From JAWLFI01 sp964627995 (GTDB lineage: Bacteria > Bacteroidota > Bacteroidia > Chitinophagales > Saprospiraceae): DNA of 64,000 nucleotides. A model generated the notes under the pieces. It did not search any database, was not told where the DNA came from, and saw only the letters and a program-made list of their open reading frames with translations. The stretch spans positions 129,653-193,652 of the forward strand of contig CAZVLN010000001.1 of the NCBI GenBank assembly GCA_964627995.1, given 5' to 3'. A program made the translations under genes and the position numbers. Shown one piece after another: positions 1-8,816 of this stretch. Every line of letters starts with the position of its first letter. Positions within the stretch are counted from its first letter, which is position 1.

Positions 1-1410
1 GGAATTGCCTCTGTCTAAAGGTTCTTCGCCTTCTCCAATGCTAAAGTTACTCAATTGATAATCCTCGCTATCTGATTCATCCTCTAATTCTACCTTTCGC
101 CGTCTGTAAGCCGGAGTATTTTCCATATCGACGATTGCCTTTTTAGACAAGTTCTTGGTTCTCGACCGCAGAGATTCCCGACGCTGCGCATCTGAATGCA
201 TGCGTTCGCGCTTGCGCTCTTCATTTTTCCGGCGAATTTCATCCTTGATGAATGGCTCTTTTCGTTCATTACCTCTATGAAGGTCATTATAGTCGTCCTC
301 AATATCATCAAATTCAACTACATTTCCAGAATGGATGTTATCCGGGTCCGAGGAATCAATTTCTAGATCTTGATCATTTTGTTCAAACTGATCTTCAAGT
401 GGAATTCGTATACTGTTAGTTCTGCGGTTCTTTTTATCATCTGGTAAAGTACTTTGCTCAAAGCCCGTTGCAATGAGTGTAACACTTATTTTATCACCTA
501 AACTATCATCATAGCAGTGACCCCAAATTAAGTCTGTTCCATAGCCTGCCTCATCTTGCAGGTAATCCGTTATCTCAACGATTTCATCCATTGTGATTTG
601 CTGAGAGCCCGAGGTTATATTCAATAATATATGATCGGCTCCCTTTATATTATTCTCTTCCAGTAAAGGTGAGTTCAATGCAGCTTCTATAGCTCGATTA
701 GCGCGATCCTCTCCTTCCATAATAGCTGTTCCCATAATGGCAACACCGCTATTTCGCATGACCGTATTCACATCCTCGAAATCCACATTGATCTTTCCTT
801 CAATCGTGATTATTTCTGCAATCCCTTTAGCAGCTGAAGTCAAAATATTATCGGCTTGGCCGAAAGCCTCGTCCAAAACCAGATTTCCGTGCATCTCTCG
901 CAGTTTGTCATTTGAGATAACTAACAGAGAGTCCACATATTTTCTCAGCTCTTCGAGACCGGCAAGGGCCTGCTTAGCTCTTCGTCGTCCTTCAAATGAA
1001 AAGGGTAAAGTGACGATTCCTACAGTTAGCACTCCAGTCTCTTGAGCCGCTTTAGCTATAACTGGCGCTGCACCAGTTCCAGTTCCGCCACCCATTCCAG
1101 CAGTGACAAATACCATTTTCGTATCCGTTAGAAAATCTTTCACTTTATCTACGGATTCTATACAAGCTTGTCTACCAATTTCAGGTTTGGATCCAGCTCC
1201 TCTTCCATCTGTAAGTTCAGGTCCCAGAGGGATCTTAGTGGGGACTGGGCTGGCTTCTAGAGCCTGACGATCTGTATTTGAAATAGCATATTCAACACCT
1301 ACTATTCCTTGGCGGTACATGTGAGTAACTGCGTTCGATCCACCACCGCCAACTCCAATGACTTTGATGACAGCTTTTTCTTCTTGGGGTATATCAAATT
1401 CTATAGGCAT
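1..1410 (-). CDS. ftsZ: Cell division protein FtsZ (3' end cut by window edge)
   Basis: Tubulin-like GTPase that polymerises into the cytokinetic ring. The frame starts at ATG 1410 and stays open to base 1, giving 470 residues with no stop, so the C-terminus lies outside the window. The glycine-rich nucleotide loop GVGGGGSNAV is at residues 19-27 and the tubulin signature GGGTGTGAAP at 107-116. After about residue 330 the protein becomes acidic and then highly charged (Arg/Lys/Glu-rich), the variable linker that normally precedes the short C-terminal partner-binding peptide. It is the last visible gene of the dcw operon, 34 bp after ftsA. Identity is certain; only the tail is missing. Confidence 0.98.
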   Translation of the reverse strand, partial: MPIEFDIPQEEKAVIKVIGVGGGGSNAVTHMYRQGIVGVEYAISNTDRQALEASPVPTKIPLGPELTDGRGAGSKPEIGRQACIESVDKVKDFLTDTKMVFVTAGMGGGTGTGAAPVIAKAAQETGVLTVGIVTLPFSFEGRRRAKQALAGLEELRKYVDSLLVISNDKLREMHGNLVLDEAFGQADNILTSAAKGIAEIITIEGKINVDFEDVNTVMRNSGVAIMGTAIMEGEDRANRAIEAALNSPLLEENNIKGADHILLNITSGSQQITMDEIVEITDYLQDEAGYGTDLIWGHCYDDSLGDKISVTLIATGFEQSTLPDDKKNRRTNSIRIPLEDQFEQNDQDLEIDSSDPDNIHSGNVVEFDDIEDDYNDLHRGNERKEPFIKDEIRRKNEERKRERMHSDAQRRESLRSRTKNLSKKAIVDMENTPAYRRRKVELEDESDSEDYQLSNFSIGEGEEPLDRGNS

Positions 1411-1444
1411 AACTTTTTCTTTTTGTGGTAAGGTTTATATAATG

Positions 1445-2869
1445 TTACGAGTTCAGGTCATCGATATTTCGATCATCTGTCGCTTCAAAAAATTCTTTTA
1501 CTTTAGTCAGGAATCCATCAAACATTTTGGGTTTGCCTGGGCTTTGGTCTTTGCTTTTGTCCGCTTGCATTGATTCTGATTCACTGCCAGCTATTTCAGA
1601 AACGGCCTCATTTTGTTCTTTAATTGCGGATAGAGGTGCTGTATCGTCATCATACTTGAACTTGATTTCACTGCGAACCAATTCTGAAATGGAGGAGATT
1701 GTGCGTGAATTGACTGCTTTCAATAATAATCCAATTCCCGTTGAGTAAATTGGGCTTTCCAATTCTTTCGGATATCCATGTGCCAAATTCTCAATAGGCC
1801 GGCCAATACGAGCTTCCATTCCCGTATGAAATGCGGTGAGTTTATCGATATTTTTCAATAGAGATCCACCCCCAGTCAATACGATTCCACCAATCAGTTT
1901 TTGCTCATACCCTGACCGCTGAATTTCCCAGTACACGTAATCCAATATTTCTTCAACACGTGCCTGGATGATAAGCGCTAAATTCTTTTCGCTAATCTCT
2001 TTGGCGTCCCGACCTTTCAAGCCGGGTATTGTGATTATTCTATTATCTGAAATTTCTTGTTCTAGTGCAGAGCCAAACTTAATTTTTAGTTTTTCAGCCT
2101 GATCTTGCATTACAGTGCAGCCTTCCTTGATATCCTTTGTAATAACATTTCCACCGAAAGGAATTACAGCCGTGTGTCTAATCAATCCTTCGTGAAAAAC
2201 GGTGAGGTCGGTTGTTCCTCCGCCCATATCAACAAGAGCAACTCCTGCTGTTACCTCTTCATCTGTCAATACAGACTGAGCGGATGCAATGGGCTCAAGA
2301 GTCATGTCTTTAACACGCAGACCGGCACGATCAACACATCTCTTCATGTTATTGAAAGCGGTTTGCTGTCCGGTTATAATATGAAAGTTTGCCTCAAGAC
2401 GAATTCCTGACATCCCGATGGGATCATTTATGCCGGCCTCATTATCTACTGTATATTCTTGTGGAATAACATGCAAAATCTTATCACCAGGAGGTAGACC
2501 CATTTTATGCATGGTGCGGCGCATCTCTTCCAAGTCCTCCCTCGAGATCTCCACCTCTGAATTGTCACGGGGAAGAACTCCATGGTGTTGAAAGCTTTTA
2601 ATATGCTGCCCTGCAATACCAATATACACGTCCTTTATCTCTGACTGAGTGGATCGCTCCACTTTCTCGACAGCTAGCTGGATAGCCTTCACTGTTCGAT
2701 CAATGTTAGCTACTACCCCTCGAAGTACGCCCGTAGATTGAACTTTCCCAATCCCGACAACTTCGAGCTGACCCAAATCATTCATGCGCCCGGCGAGTGC
2801 ACAGATTTTGGTCGTCCCAATGTCTAAAGCTACTACGACTTCATCCATAAAATGTTGATTCTTATTCAT
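1445..2869 (-). CDS. ftsA: Cell division protein FtsA
   Basis: Actin-like ATPase that tethers FtsZ filaments to the inner membrane. The 474-residue product shows the phosphate-1 motif VALDIGTTKICALAG near residue 13, the SHS2/1C region that follows, and a second phosphate motif around DMGGGTTDLTVF. Near the C-terminus an amphipathic stretch (MFDGFLTKVKEFFEA) matches the membrane-targeting helix of the family. The preceding region, about 390-445, is Ser/Glu/Lys-rich and looks like a flexible linker. It lies 11 bp after ftsQ and just before ftsZ, the usual order. Confidence 0.97.
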   Translation of the reverse strand: MNKNQHFMDEVVVALDIGTTKICALAGRMNDLGQLEVVGIGKVQSTGVLRGVVANIDRTVKAIQLAVEKVERSTQSEIKDVYIGIAGQHIKSFQHHGVLPRDNSEVEISREDLEEMRRTMHKMGLPPGDKILHVIPQEYTVDNEAGINDPIGMSGIRLEANFHIITGQQTAFNNMKRCVDRAGLRVKDMTLEPIASAQSVLTDEEVTAGVALVDMGGGTTDLTVFHEGLIRHTAVIPFGGNVITKDIKEGCTVMQDQAEKLKIKFGSALEQEISDNRIITIPGLKGRDAKEISEKNLALIIQARVEEILDYVYWEIQRSGYEQKLIGGIVLTGGGSLLKNIDKLTAFHTGMEARIGRPIENLAHGYPKELESPIYSTGIGLLLKAVNSRTISSISELVRSEIKFKYDDDTAPLSAIKEQNEAVSEIAGSESESMQADKSKDQSPGKPKMFDGFLTKVKEFFEATDDRNIDDLNS

Positions 2870-2880
2870 AATTCGTGTTT

Positions 2881-3648
2881 TTAAACTTTCATTTTTGCAA
2901 TAACCTGATCTTCAAAACTCACATCGATACTCTCGTACTGAGTCCATCCTTTTTCTGGAAGGACCTCATCAAAAAAATGCTGTAAACGTGTAAACTTATT
3001 TCCTATGTCGGTCCATGTTCCAAAGTGAATCTTTAAATGTCCCAATATGGGAATCATTGTATATGTGCCATCGGTATTCCTATAAATTTGATCGATAAGT
3101 CTGCGTTCGTATTCGTTCTGATCAAAAAAGGAGATTAAATCAATTAATTCGGACTGCCATTTCTCATTCTCCACAAGCTTAGGCAAATGCCCCCTCAAAA
3201 TGGGAAGTCTGGGGGTATAGACTGAGGTGTGCGGTAAAAAAGTAGCATTGCGATCGAGGAAAAAAGAATTGCCTTCAGAGAAACACCTTAAAATAGGCTT
3301 ACGCTGCTGAATTTGAATATGTAATTCTCGATTACCATCTATAAAAACATCTGCACGATTAACATAATCAAGACTGTTTAATTGCGTCTCCCATTCTGCC
3401 ACTCTAAGATGCTTCATTGAAATTTCGGTAGGAGAATAACCTAAAGTCTTATTTATAAAGTGATCACGTATAGACTCTGTTTCTAACATATTACCTCCAG
3501 AAGGGAGGGGCTCAATGTGCACATGAACCGCATTGACGGAAAGATCTTGCTTGAAATTTTGTGCCGTTCGCAACAATGCACCTATGAATAGAATGGCGAC
3601 ACCCATTAATATTGCTGCATACTTTTGAGAAAGCTTCCAGTTTTTCAT
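2881..3648 (-). CDS. ftsQ: Cell division protein FtsQ (POTRA-type)
   Basis: Single-pass inner-membrane divisome protein linking early and late division proteins through FtsB/FtsL. The product has a short basic N-terminus, one membrane helix at about residues 8-25, and a periplasmic region with a POTRA-like beginning followed by a beta-rich domain. I chose ATG 3648 because it forms an ATGA overlap with the murG stop; an ATG three codons upstream (3657) is possible but would overlap murG more. Sequence is diverged, as usual for Bacteroidota FtsQ, so the call rests on length, topology and position between murG and ftsA. The usual neighbour murC is not between murG and this gene. Confidence 0.88.
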   Translation of the reverse strand: MKNWKLSQKYAAILMGVAILFIGALLRTAQNFKQDLSVNAVHVHIEPLPSGGNMLETESIRDHFINKTLGYSPTEISMKHLRVAEWETQLNSLDYVNRADVFIDGNRELHIQIQQRKPILRCFSEGNSFFLDRNATFLPHTSVYTPRLPILRGHLPKLVENEKWQSELIDLISFFDQNEYERRLIDQIYRNTDGTYTMIPILGHLKIHFGTWTDIGNKFTRLQHFFDEVLPEKGWTQYESIDVSFEDQVIAKMKV

Positions 3649-4730
3649 ATAATCCAAGGTTGAAGTTCACGAATAATAGTATCGACAGCGTCTTTGCGAT
3701 CAAATTTGGAAATGTTGTGCTCTAGCTCTTGAAGCTTATCCGGCTGATTCACAATTTCTATTGCCTTTTGAACGGCTGCTCTCCCACTAGCATCAGGAAT
3801 AAGGATAGCAGCATTTTTATCAGTAAGTGTTTTTGCATTTTTTGTCTGATGATCGGCAGCTACATAAGGAGAAGGAACCAGAACCGCAGCCTTGCCCATC
3901 GCACTTAATTCCGATATAGTCAGGGCCCCTGCACGACATATCACAATATCTGCAGCTGCATATGCTTTCCCCATCTCGCGGATGAAAGGAAGTAACTTGA
4001 CTTGTGGTAATTGAGCAACAGCAGACGCCTTACAAACTTCATAATGAGTCTTCCCACATTGCCATAAAATTTGAATATCTGGATTTTGGTGAAGCGCAGG
4101 AGCCGATGCCATAACGGCTTCATTTAGCGTTTTAGCTCCTAAGCTTCCTCCAAAAACCAAAAGCGTTGCATTGAGACCCAAGTCAAAAAAGCGCAAAGAT
4201 TCCTGCTTTTCTAACTGAGATTCTTTTAGCTCTGAGCGAATAGGATTTCCCGATACGACAATGCGATTAGCGGGGAAATATTTTTCCATATTCGGAAAAG
4301 CCACAAATATTTTCTCGGCTGACTTAGACAGCCACCGGTTTGTAATACCGGGATATGAATTTTGTTCCTGAATGAAAACTGGAATATTCATTTTAGCTGC
4401 CATCCATAATAATGGTGCGCTTGCATATCCTCCAACGCCCATTACAAATGCTGGCTGATGAGACTTCAGCAATCGATAGCATAACCAAAGACTGTATATC
4501 AGGCGAAATGGGACTGAAATATTTTTTAGCGTAAATCTCCGCTGAAGACCCCGGATGGGAAGCCCTGTAATTTCAAAGCCTGATTCTGGAACTTTCTCCA
4601 TTTCCATTTTCCCTTTTGCCCCGACAAAGTGAATATCGATATCAGGATGGGCTTCTTTAATGCCTGTCGCAATAGCAATCGCCGGGAATATGTGTCCCCC
4701 TGTTCCTCCACCACTAATCATTATTCTCAT
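3645..4730 (-). CDS. murG: UDP-GlcNAc:undecaprenyl-PP-MurNAc-pentapeptide GlcNAc transferase MurG
   Basis: GT28 glycosyltransferase that converts lipid I to lipid II on the cytoplasmic face of the membrane. The 361 residues are the usual length. The N-terminal loop ISGGGTGGHIFPAIAIA (residues 4-20) is the diagnostic acceptor-binding G-loop. The second G-loop GVGGYASAPLLWMA is near 98, and the third, VFGGSLGAKTLNEA, is near 193. The donor-binding part has CRAGALTISELSAMGKAAVLVP. It overlaps ftsW by 4 bp at its start and ftsQ by 4 bp at its end, so translation is probably coupled through all three. Confidence 0.98.
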   Translation of the reverse strand: MRIMISGGGTGGHIFPAIAIATGIKEAHPDIDIHFVGAKGKMEMEKVPESGFEITGLPIRGLQRRFTLKNISVPFRLIYSLWLCYRLLKSHQPAFVMGVGGYASAPLLWMAAKMNIPVFIQEQNSYPGITNRWLSKSAEKIFVAFPNMEKYFPANRIVVSGNPIRSELKESQLEKQESLRFFDLGLNATLLVFGGSLGAKTLNEAVMASAPALHQNPDIQILWQCGKTHYEVCKASAVAQLPQVKLLPFIREMGKAYAAADIVICRAGALTISELSAMGKAAVLVPSPYVAADHQTKNAKTLTDKNAAILIPDASGRAAVQKAIEIVNQPDKLQELEHNISKFDRKDAVDTIIRELQPWII

Positions 4731-5947
4731 GACTGATCGTTTTTTGGTGAAGAAATAGATGGGTCTGATTCCGGATTTACTGAATCCGCTGTAGATTCCT
4801 CATTCTCCTTTTCGGCAATTCGCTGAAGCTCTGTAAAGTGGCTTACGGATAATACCATCCCGATTGCTATAAATTGAAACACCGCCGAGGTTCCCCCCTT
4901 ACTCACAAAGGGGAGATTTAAGCCCGTCACAGGCACTAAATCTACTGAAACCGCCATATTTAATAAGGCTTGTAAAAGAAGTGCCATACTAATCCCTACG
5001 GTCAACAAAGCAGCAAATGATCGCGTAGTTAGGGTTACTATTTTAACACATCGGAATAGTAAAAAGAAGTAGACAAACATCAGTCCGACACCACCAATCA
5101 AACCATACTCTTCTATAATTATAGCATAGATGAAATCCGCATAGGGAGAGGGAAGAAAATTTCGTTGTACACTGTTACCGGGCCCTTCTCCGAATAATCC
5201 GCCCTCAGCAATAGCAATTTTTGCCTGTGTAATTTGATAAGTGTCACCCTCTTGCCCAAGGAAAGCGGTAATTCGATTGATCCAGGTTGTAGACCGAATA
5301 GAATCAAACAGTGTCCCCAAACCTATAAACAAGCTCCCAACCACGAACAGCATACCAAAAGTGAAAATCAATAAACGCCAGTGGATTCCGCTTACAACTA
5401 GTAAAATTGAGCATGTGAGAAATAACATCAATGCCGTAGACAAATCAGATGGCATTATAAGTCCACAAACTACCATCATGGGTAGCAAAATATGGATCAT
5501 AAAAAACTGCCCCTCGGACGCCTTAGGCCCTGCCTGAGCAATGGTGTAAGCCAAATAAACTATGAGTGACAGTCGTGCGAAATCACTAGTTTGGAAGCTG
5601 GAGTTAATGATGGGAATCTGAATCCAACGCCTGGCATCATTTATTTCCATGCCATAAAACAAGGTGAATACCAAGAGAATAACGCTGAGACCAAGTGCTA
5701 ATACACTGATTTTACCAAATATAGTGTAATGAATACCTTGAATAAAGTACGCCAATGCAAATCCCAAAAACAAAATAGCAAGTTGCTTTAGCAGGAAGGT
5801 CTCAGTGGAAGGGCCACCCACGCCATACGATAAGCTACCCGATGCACTATACACAGCTAAAACAGATGCTATAGACAAGACGACAAGGCTTAACCAAATT
5901 AAGCTATCTCCTTTCAAGCGCTTTTGTATGTTATCTACCAACTGCAT
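4727..5947 (-). CDS. ftsW: Septal peptidoglycan polymerase FtsW (SEDS family)
   Basis: Polytopic SEDS glycosyltransferase that polymerises lipid II at the septum together with the class B PBP FtsI. The 406 residues contain about ten hydrophobic helices, the GEGPGNSVQRNFLPSPYADFI-type extracytoplasmic segment near residues 255-270, and the conserved LPFVSKGGTSAVFQ near 345-360. The C-terminus (about 375-406) is Glu/Ser-rich and probably cytoplasmic. Its start codon follows the mraY stop directly with no intervening base, so murD, which normally lies here in Bacteroidota clusters, is absent. Confidence 0.97.
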   Translation of the reverse strand: MQLVDNIQKRLKGDSLIWLSLVVLSIASVLAVYSASGSLSYGVGGPSTETFLLKQLAILFLGFALAYFIQGIHYTIFGKISVLALGLSVILLVFTLFYGMEINDARRWIQIPIINSSFQTSDFARLSLIVYLAYTIAQAGPKASEGQFFMIHILLPMMVVCGLIMPSDLSTALMLFLTCSILLVVSGIHWRLLIFTFGMLFVVGSLFIGLGTLFDSIRSTTWINRITAFLGQEGDTYQITQAKIAIAEGGLFGEGPGNSVQRNFLPSPYADFIYAIIIEEYGLIGGVGLMFVYFFLLFRCVKIVTLTTRSFAALLTVGISMALLLQALLNMAVSVDLVPVTGLNLPFVSKGGTSAVFQFIAIGMVLSVSHFTELQRIAEKENEESTADSVNPESDPSISSPKNDQS

Positions 5948-7204
5948 CTATCTTATCTTGAGAGTTATTATGGTCAAAACCGCCAATAAAATGGCTACAA
6001 TCCAAAACCTAACTACAATTACTGACTCGTGAATTCCTTTTTTCTGAAAGTGGTGGTGAATCGGAGTCATCAACCAAATTCGTTTCCCTATTCCCTGTGT
6101 ACGACGCGTATACTTAAAATATCCGACCTGTAAAATGACGGACAGATTTTCTATCAAGAAAATTCCACATAGAATGGGTATTAACAACTCCTTTCGGATC
6201 AAAATAGCTAGTGCAGCAATAATTCCTCCTAACATTAATGACCCCGTATCGCCCATGAATACTTTTGCCGGGTAAGCGTTGTACCACAAATAACCTATAC
6301 ATGCGCCTAAGAGGGAAGCAGAAAACACTACAATTTCACCTGTGTAAGGCAAATAAAGAATATTGAGATATTCCGCAATAATCGTATTTCCCGAGACGTA
6401 GGCTAGTATGGTTAATGCCGCAACAATAACAGCTGAGACGCCCGCGGCCAAACCATCTAAACCGTCCGTCAAGTTAGCTCCATTTGAAACGGCTGTTACT
6501 ATAAAAATAACTAGGGGAACAAAAACTACCCAGGCCCAAACTTCAGCATGCTCTCCAAGGAAAAACAGAATATCCTTGTAATCAATAAGGTTGTTTTTGA
6601 AAAAAGGAACATTAGTTAATGTGGTTTGCACATAAACATATCCCTCTGTTATATTTTCTGCCTCCATAGAAGGTGGAATCACCTTCGAAATAGCCAACCC
6701 TCGTTCTTGAGCTTCAGATGCATCCATTCGAACGACGATATCTTTATGAGATAGCATAGTAAGAGCTACAATCAAGCCTAAACCAACTTGACCCAGCACT
6801 TTAAACTTACCGGATAGTCCGCGCTTATCTTTCTTAAAGACCTTTATGTAATCATCAACAAAGCCAATCGCTGCTAGCCAGCCTGTGGACAATAATAAAA
6901 GCTGAATGTAAATATTACTTAAATCAGCAAGCAAAAGACTCGGGATAACAATGGCTAAAAATATGAGTAAACCTCCCATTGTGGGCGTTCCCCTTTTTTC
7001 TTCCTGCCCTTCAAGACCTAATGATCGAATTTGTTCTCCAACCTGTAATCGCTGTAAAAAGGAAATAACTAGATGACCAAAAGCAATCGTAATTATTAGA
7101 GATAATAGAATAGCTAGCCCTGCACGAAATGTGAGGAAATAGAATAGACCAGAACCGGGAAGTTCCCATTGACTGTCTAAATATGTAAAAAGGTGATAAA
7201 GCAT
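5948..7204 (-). CDS. mraY: Phospho-MurNAc-pentapeptide transferase MraY
   Basis: Integral membrane enzyme that makes lipid I from UDP-MurNAc-pentapeptide and undecaprenyl phosphate. The frame can be read from ATG 7273, but I take ATG 7204, where the protein begins MLYHLFTYLDSQW, the normal family N-terminus, giving 418 residues. Diagnostic motifs are TPTMGGLLI, the aspartate pair in IGFVDDYIKVFKKDKRGLSGKFK, the catalytic NGANLTDGLDGLAAGVS and the C-terminal TPIHHHFQKKG. A loop of about 60 residues between helices (around QERGLAISKVIPPSMEAE) is longer than in E. coli, which I recall being common in Bacteroidota. Confidence 0.98.
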   Translation of the reverse strand: MLYHLFTYLDSQWELPGSGLFYFLTFRAGLAILLSLIITIAFGHLVISFLQRLQVGEQIRSLGLEGQEEKRGTPTMGGLLIFLAIVIPSLLLADLSNIYIQLLLLSTGWLAAIGFVDDYIKVFKKDKRGLSGKFKVLGQVGLGLIVALTMLSHKDIVVRMDASEAQERGLAISKVIPPSMEAENITEGYVYVQTTLTNVPFFKNNLIDYKDILFFLGEHAEVWAWVVFVPLVIFIVTAVSNGANLTDGLDGLAAGVSAVIVAALTILAYVSGNTIIAEYLNILYLPYTGEIVVFSASLLGACIGYLWYNAYPAKVFMGDTGSLMLGGIIAALAILIRKELLIPILCGIFLIENLSVILQVGYFKYTRRTQGIGKRIWLMTPIHHHFQKKGIHESVIVVRFWIVAILLAVLTIITLKIR

Positions 7205-7343
7205 ACCAGCTGTAACTATTATTAAATTTCTTTTAAAAATTAACAGTATAGCGAGTAACTGCAAACGTCCCAACCACAGTACGTATAAGTATACCCGCTA
7301 TAACTGTTAAAACCAACCTGATTTTGATAACAAAACCAACTTC

Positions 7344-8816
7344 TTAAGCAAGTGCTTCTTTAAGCACTTTAAAATCGTCAAATGCGATTCGTTTGTTTTT
7401 TATTTCTTGGTATTTTTCGTGCCCTTTGCCCGCCACTAGAACAATATCTCCTGACTGAGCAAGTGAACACGCCACACGTATCGCCTCTTGGCGATCCGGT
7501 ATAGACAATATCTTATGCGCTCTTTCTTCCGACACGCCTGCTTTCATATCGGCAATGATATCTTCCGGGTCCTCTGATCGAGGATTGTCGGATGTCAACA
7601 CCACTTTATTACTCCCTCGTACAGCAATTTTTGCCATTTCGGGTCGCTTTGTCTTATCCCGATCTCCACCACATCCAATAACAGTAAATACTCGACCCTG
7701 CTGGACATTAAGCTCAGATATGGCACGTAAAATCTTTTCAACTGCATCTGGTGTATGAGCAAAGTCCACTATACCTAGTCTTCTTTTCTTTTCATCCATT
7801 ACTTTTTGAAACCGACCTTCTGCTCCAGTAACCTGACTGAGAGCTCGTAACACTTCATCTCTGTCTTCTCCACACTGAACTAATGTCGCATAGACAGCTA
7901 GAACATTTGAAGCGTTATAACTTCCATTCAAAAGAAGGTGTAGTTCTCTACCCTCTACCCGGACTGACATTCCCTCCAAGTTCTGCTCCAAAAGTGACAT
8001 TGTATATTCAGCCATTGCATGTAAAGCATAGCTTACAATCTTAGCCTTAGAATTTTGAACCATAACCTCTGCATGTCGATCATCTTGATTTATAATCGCG
8101 ACAGAATCTGGTTCCAGTCCATCGAATAAAATCTTTTTAGCCTTTAAATAGGCATCAAAACTTCCGTGATAATCTAAATGGTCATGAGACAGATTCGTGA
8201 ATATGCCTGCGGTGAACTTAATTCCAACAGTACGCCCCTGATCTAAAGCATGAGAACTCGCCTCCATCCAACACCATTCGCATCCAGCCTCAACCATTTC
8301 AGCTAAAGCGCGGTGTAAAGAGATTGGGTCTGGAGTAGTATGTTTTGTAGCGTATTTTTGAGTGCCGATATAAACGCCTGTAGTAGATAATAATCCGGCC
8401 TTGTATCCCAAATGTGTACTTGCCTGGAACCCAATAGTAGCTACAGAAGTTTTACCATTTGTTCCTGTTACTGCAGCTATCTTTAGTTTTTGAGCAGGAT
8501 TATCGAAAAAGTTGCCGGCTAAAATCCCTAATTTTTCTCGCAGATTTTCTATCTGAATATAAGTGACTTCCGGATTTTGGGTTTCAGGCCATACTTCACA
8601 GAAAACAGCATGAGCGCCTGCTGAAATCGCTTCCGCTATATATTCATGACCATCAACACTATACCCTTTCATGGCGACAAAAGCTTCGCCCCCATTTATC
8701 TCCCGCGAATCGAGCTGCAAACCAGTCACTGATTTCGTGGTTTCGCCTTCTATCTGAAGTGGATCAACACCATCCAGGATGGACTCTAAAATAATATGTG
8801 TCTGCGGTTGATTCAT
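7344..8816 (-). CDS. murE: UDP-MurNAc-L-Ala-D-Glu:meso-DAP ligase MurE
   Basis: Cytoplasmic Mur ligase adding the third stem-peptide residue. The 490-residue protein has the three-domain Mur layout. Residues 118-124 (GTNGKTS) form the ATP loop. The central domain carries HTTPDPISLHRALAEM and MEASSHAL, and the C-terminal domain carries the TSDNPRSEDP motif; the DNPR tetrad is the established marker of meso-diaminopimelate rather than lysine specificity. It starts directly after ftsI (no gap) and is followed by a 139-bp gap before mraY. It is the only amino-acid-adding Mur ligase left in this cluster. Confidence 0.97.
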   Translation of the reverse strand: MNQPQTHIILESILDGVDPLQIEGETTKSVTGLQLDSREINGGEAFVAMKGYSVDGHEYIAEAISAGAHAVFCEVWPETQNPEVTYIQIENLREKLGILAGNFFDNPAQKLKIAAVTGTNGKTSVATIGFQASTHLGYKAGLLSTTGVYIGTQKYATKHTTPDPISLHRALAEMVEAGCEWCWMEASSHALDQGRTVGIKFTAGIFTNLSHDHLDYHGSFDAYLKAKKILFDGLEPDSVAIINQDDRHAEVMVQNSKAKIVSYALHAMAEYTMSLLEQNLEGMSVRVEGRELHLLLNGSYNASNVLAVYATLVQCGEDRDEVLRALSQVTGAEGRFQKVMDEKKRRLGIVDFAHTPDAVEKILRAISELNVQQGRVFTVIGCGGDRDKTKRPEMAKIAVRGSNKVVLTSDNPRSEDPEDIIADMKAGVSEERAHKILSIPDRQEAIRVACSLAQSGDIVLVAGKGHEKYQEIKNKRIAFDDFKVLKEALA

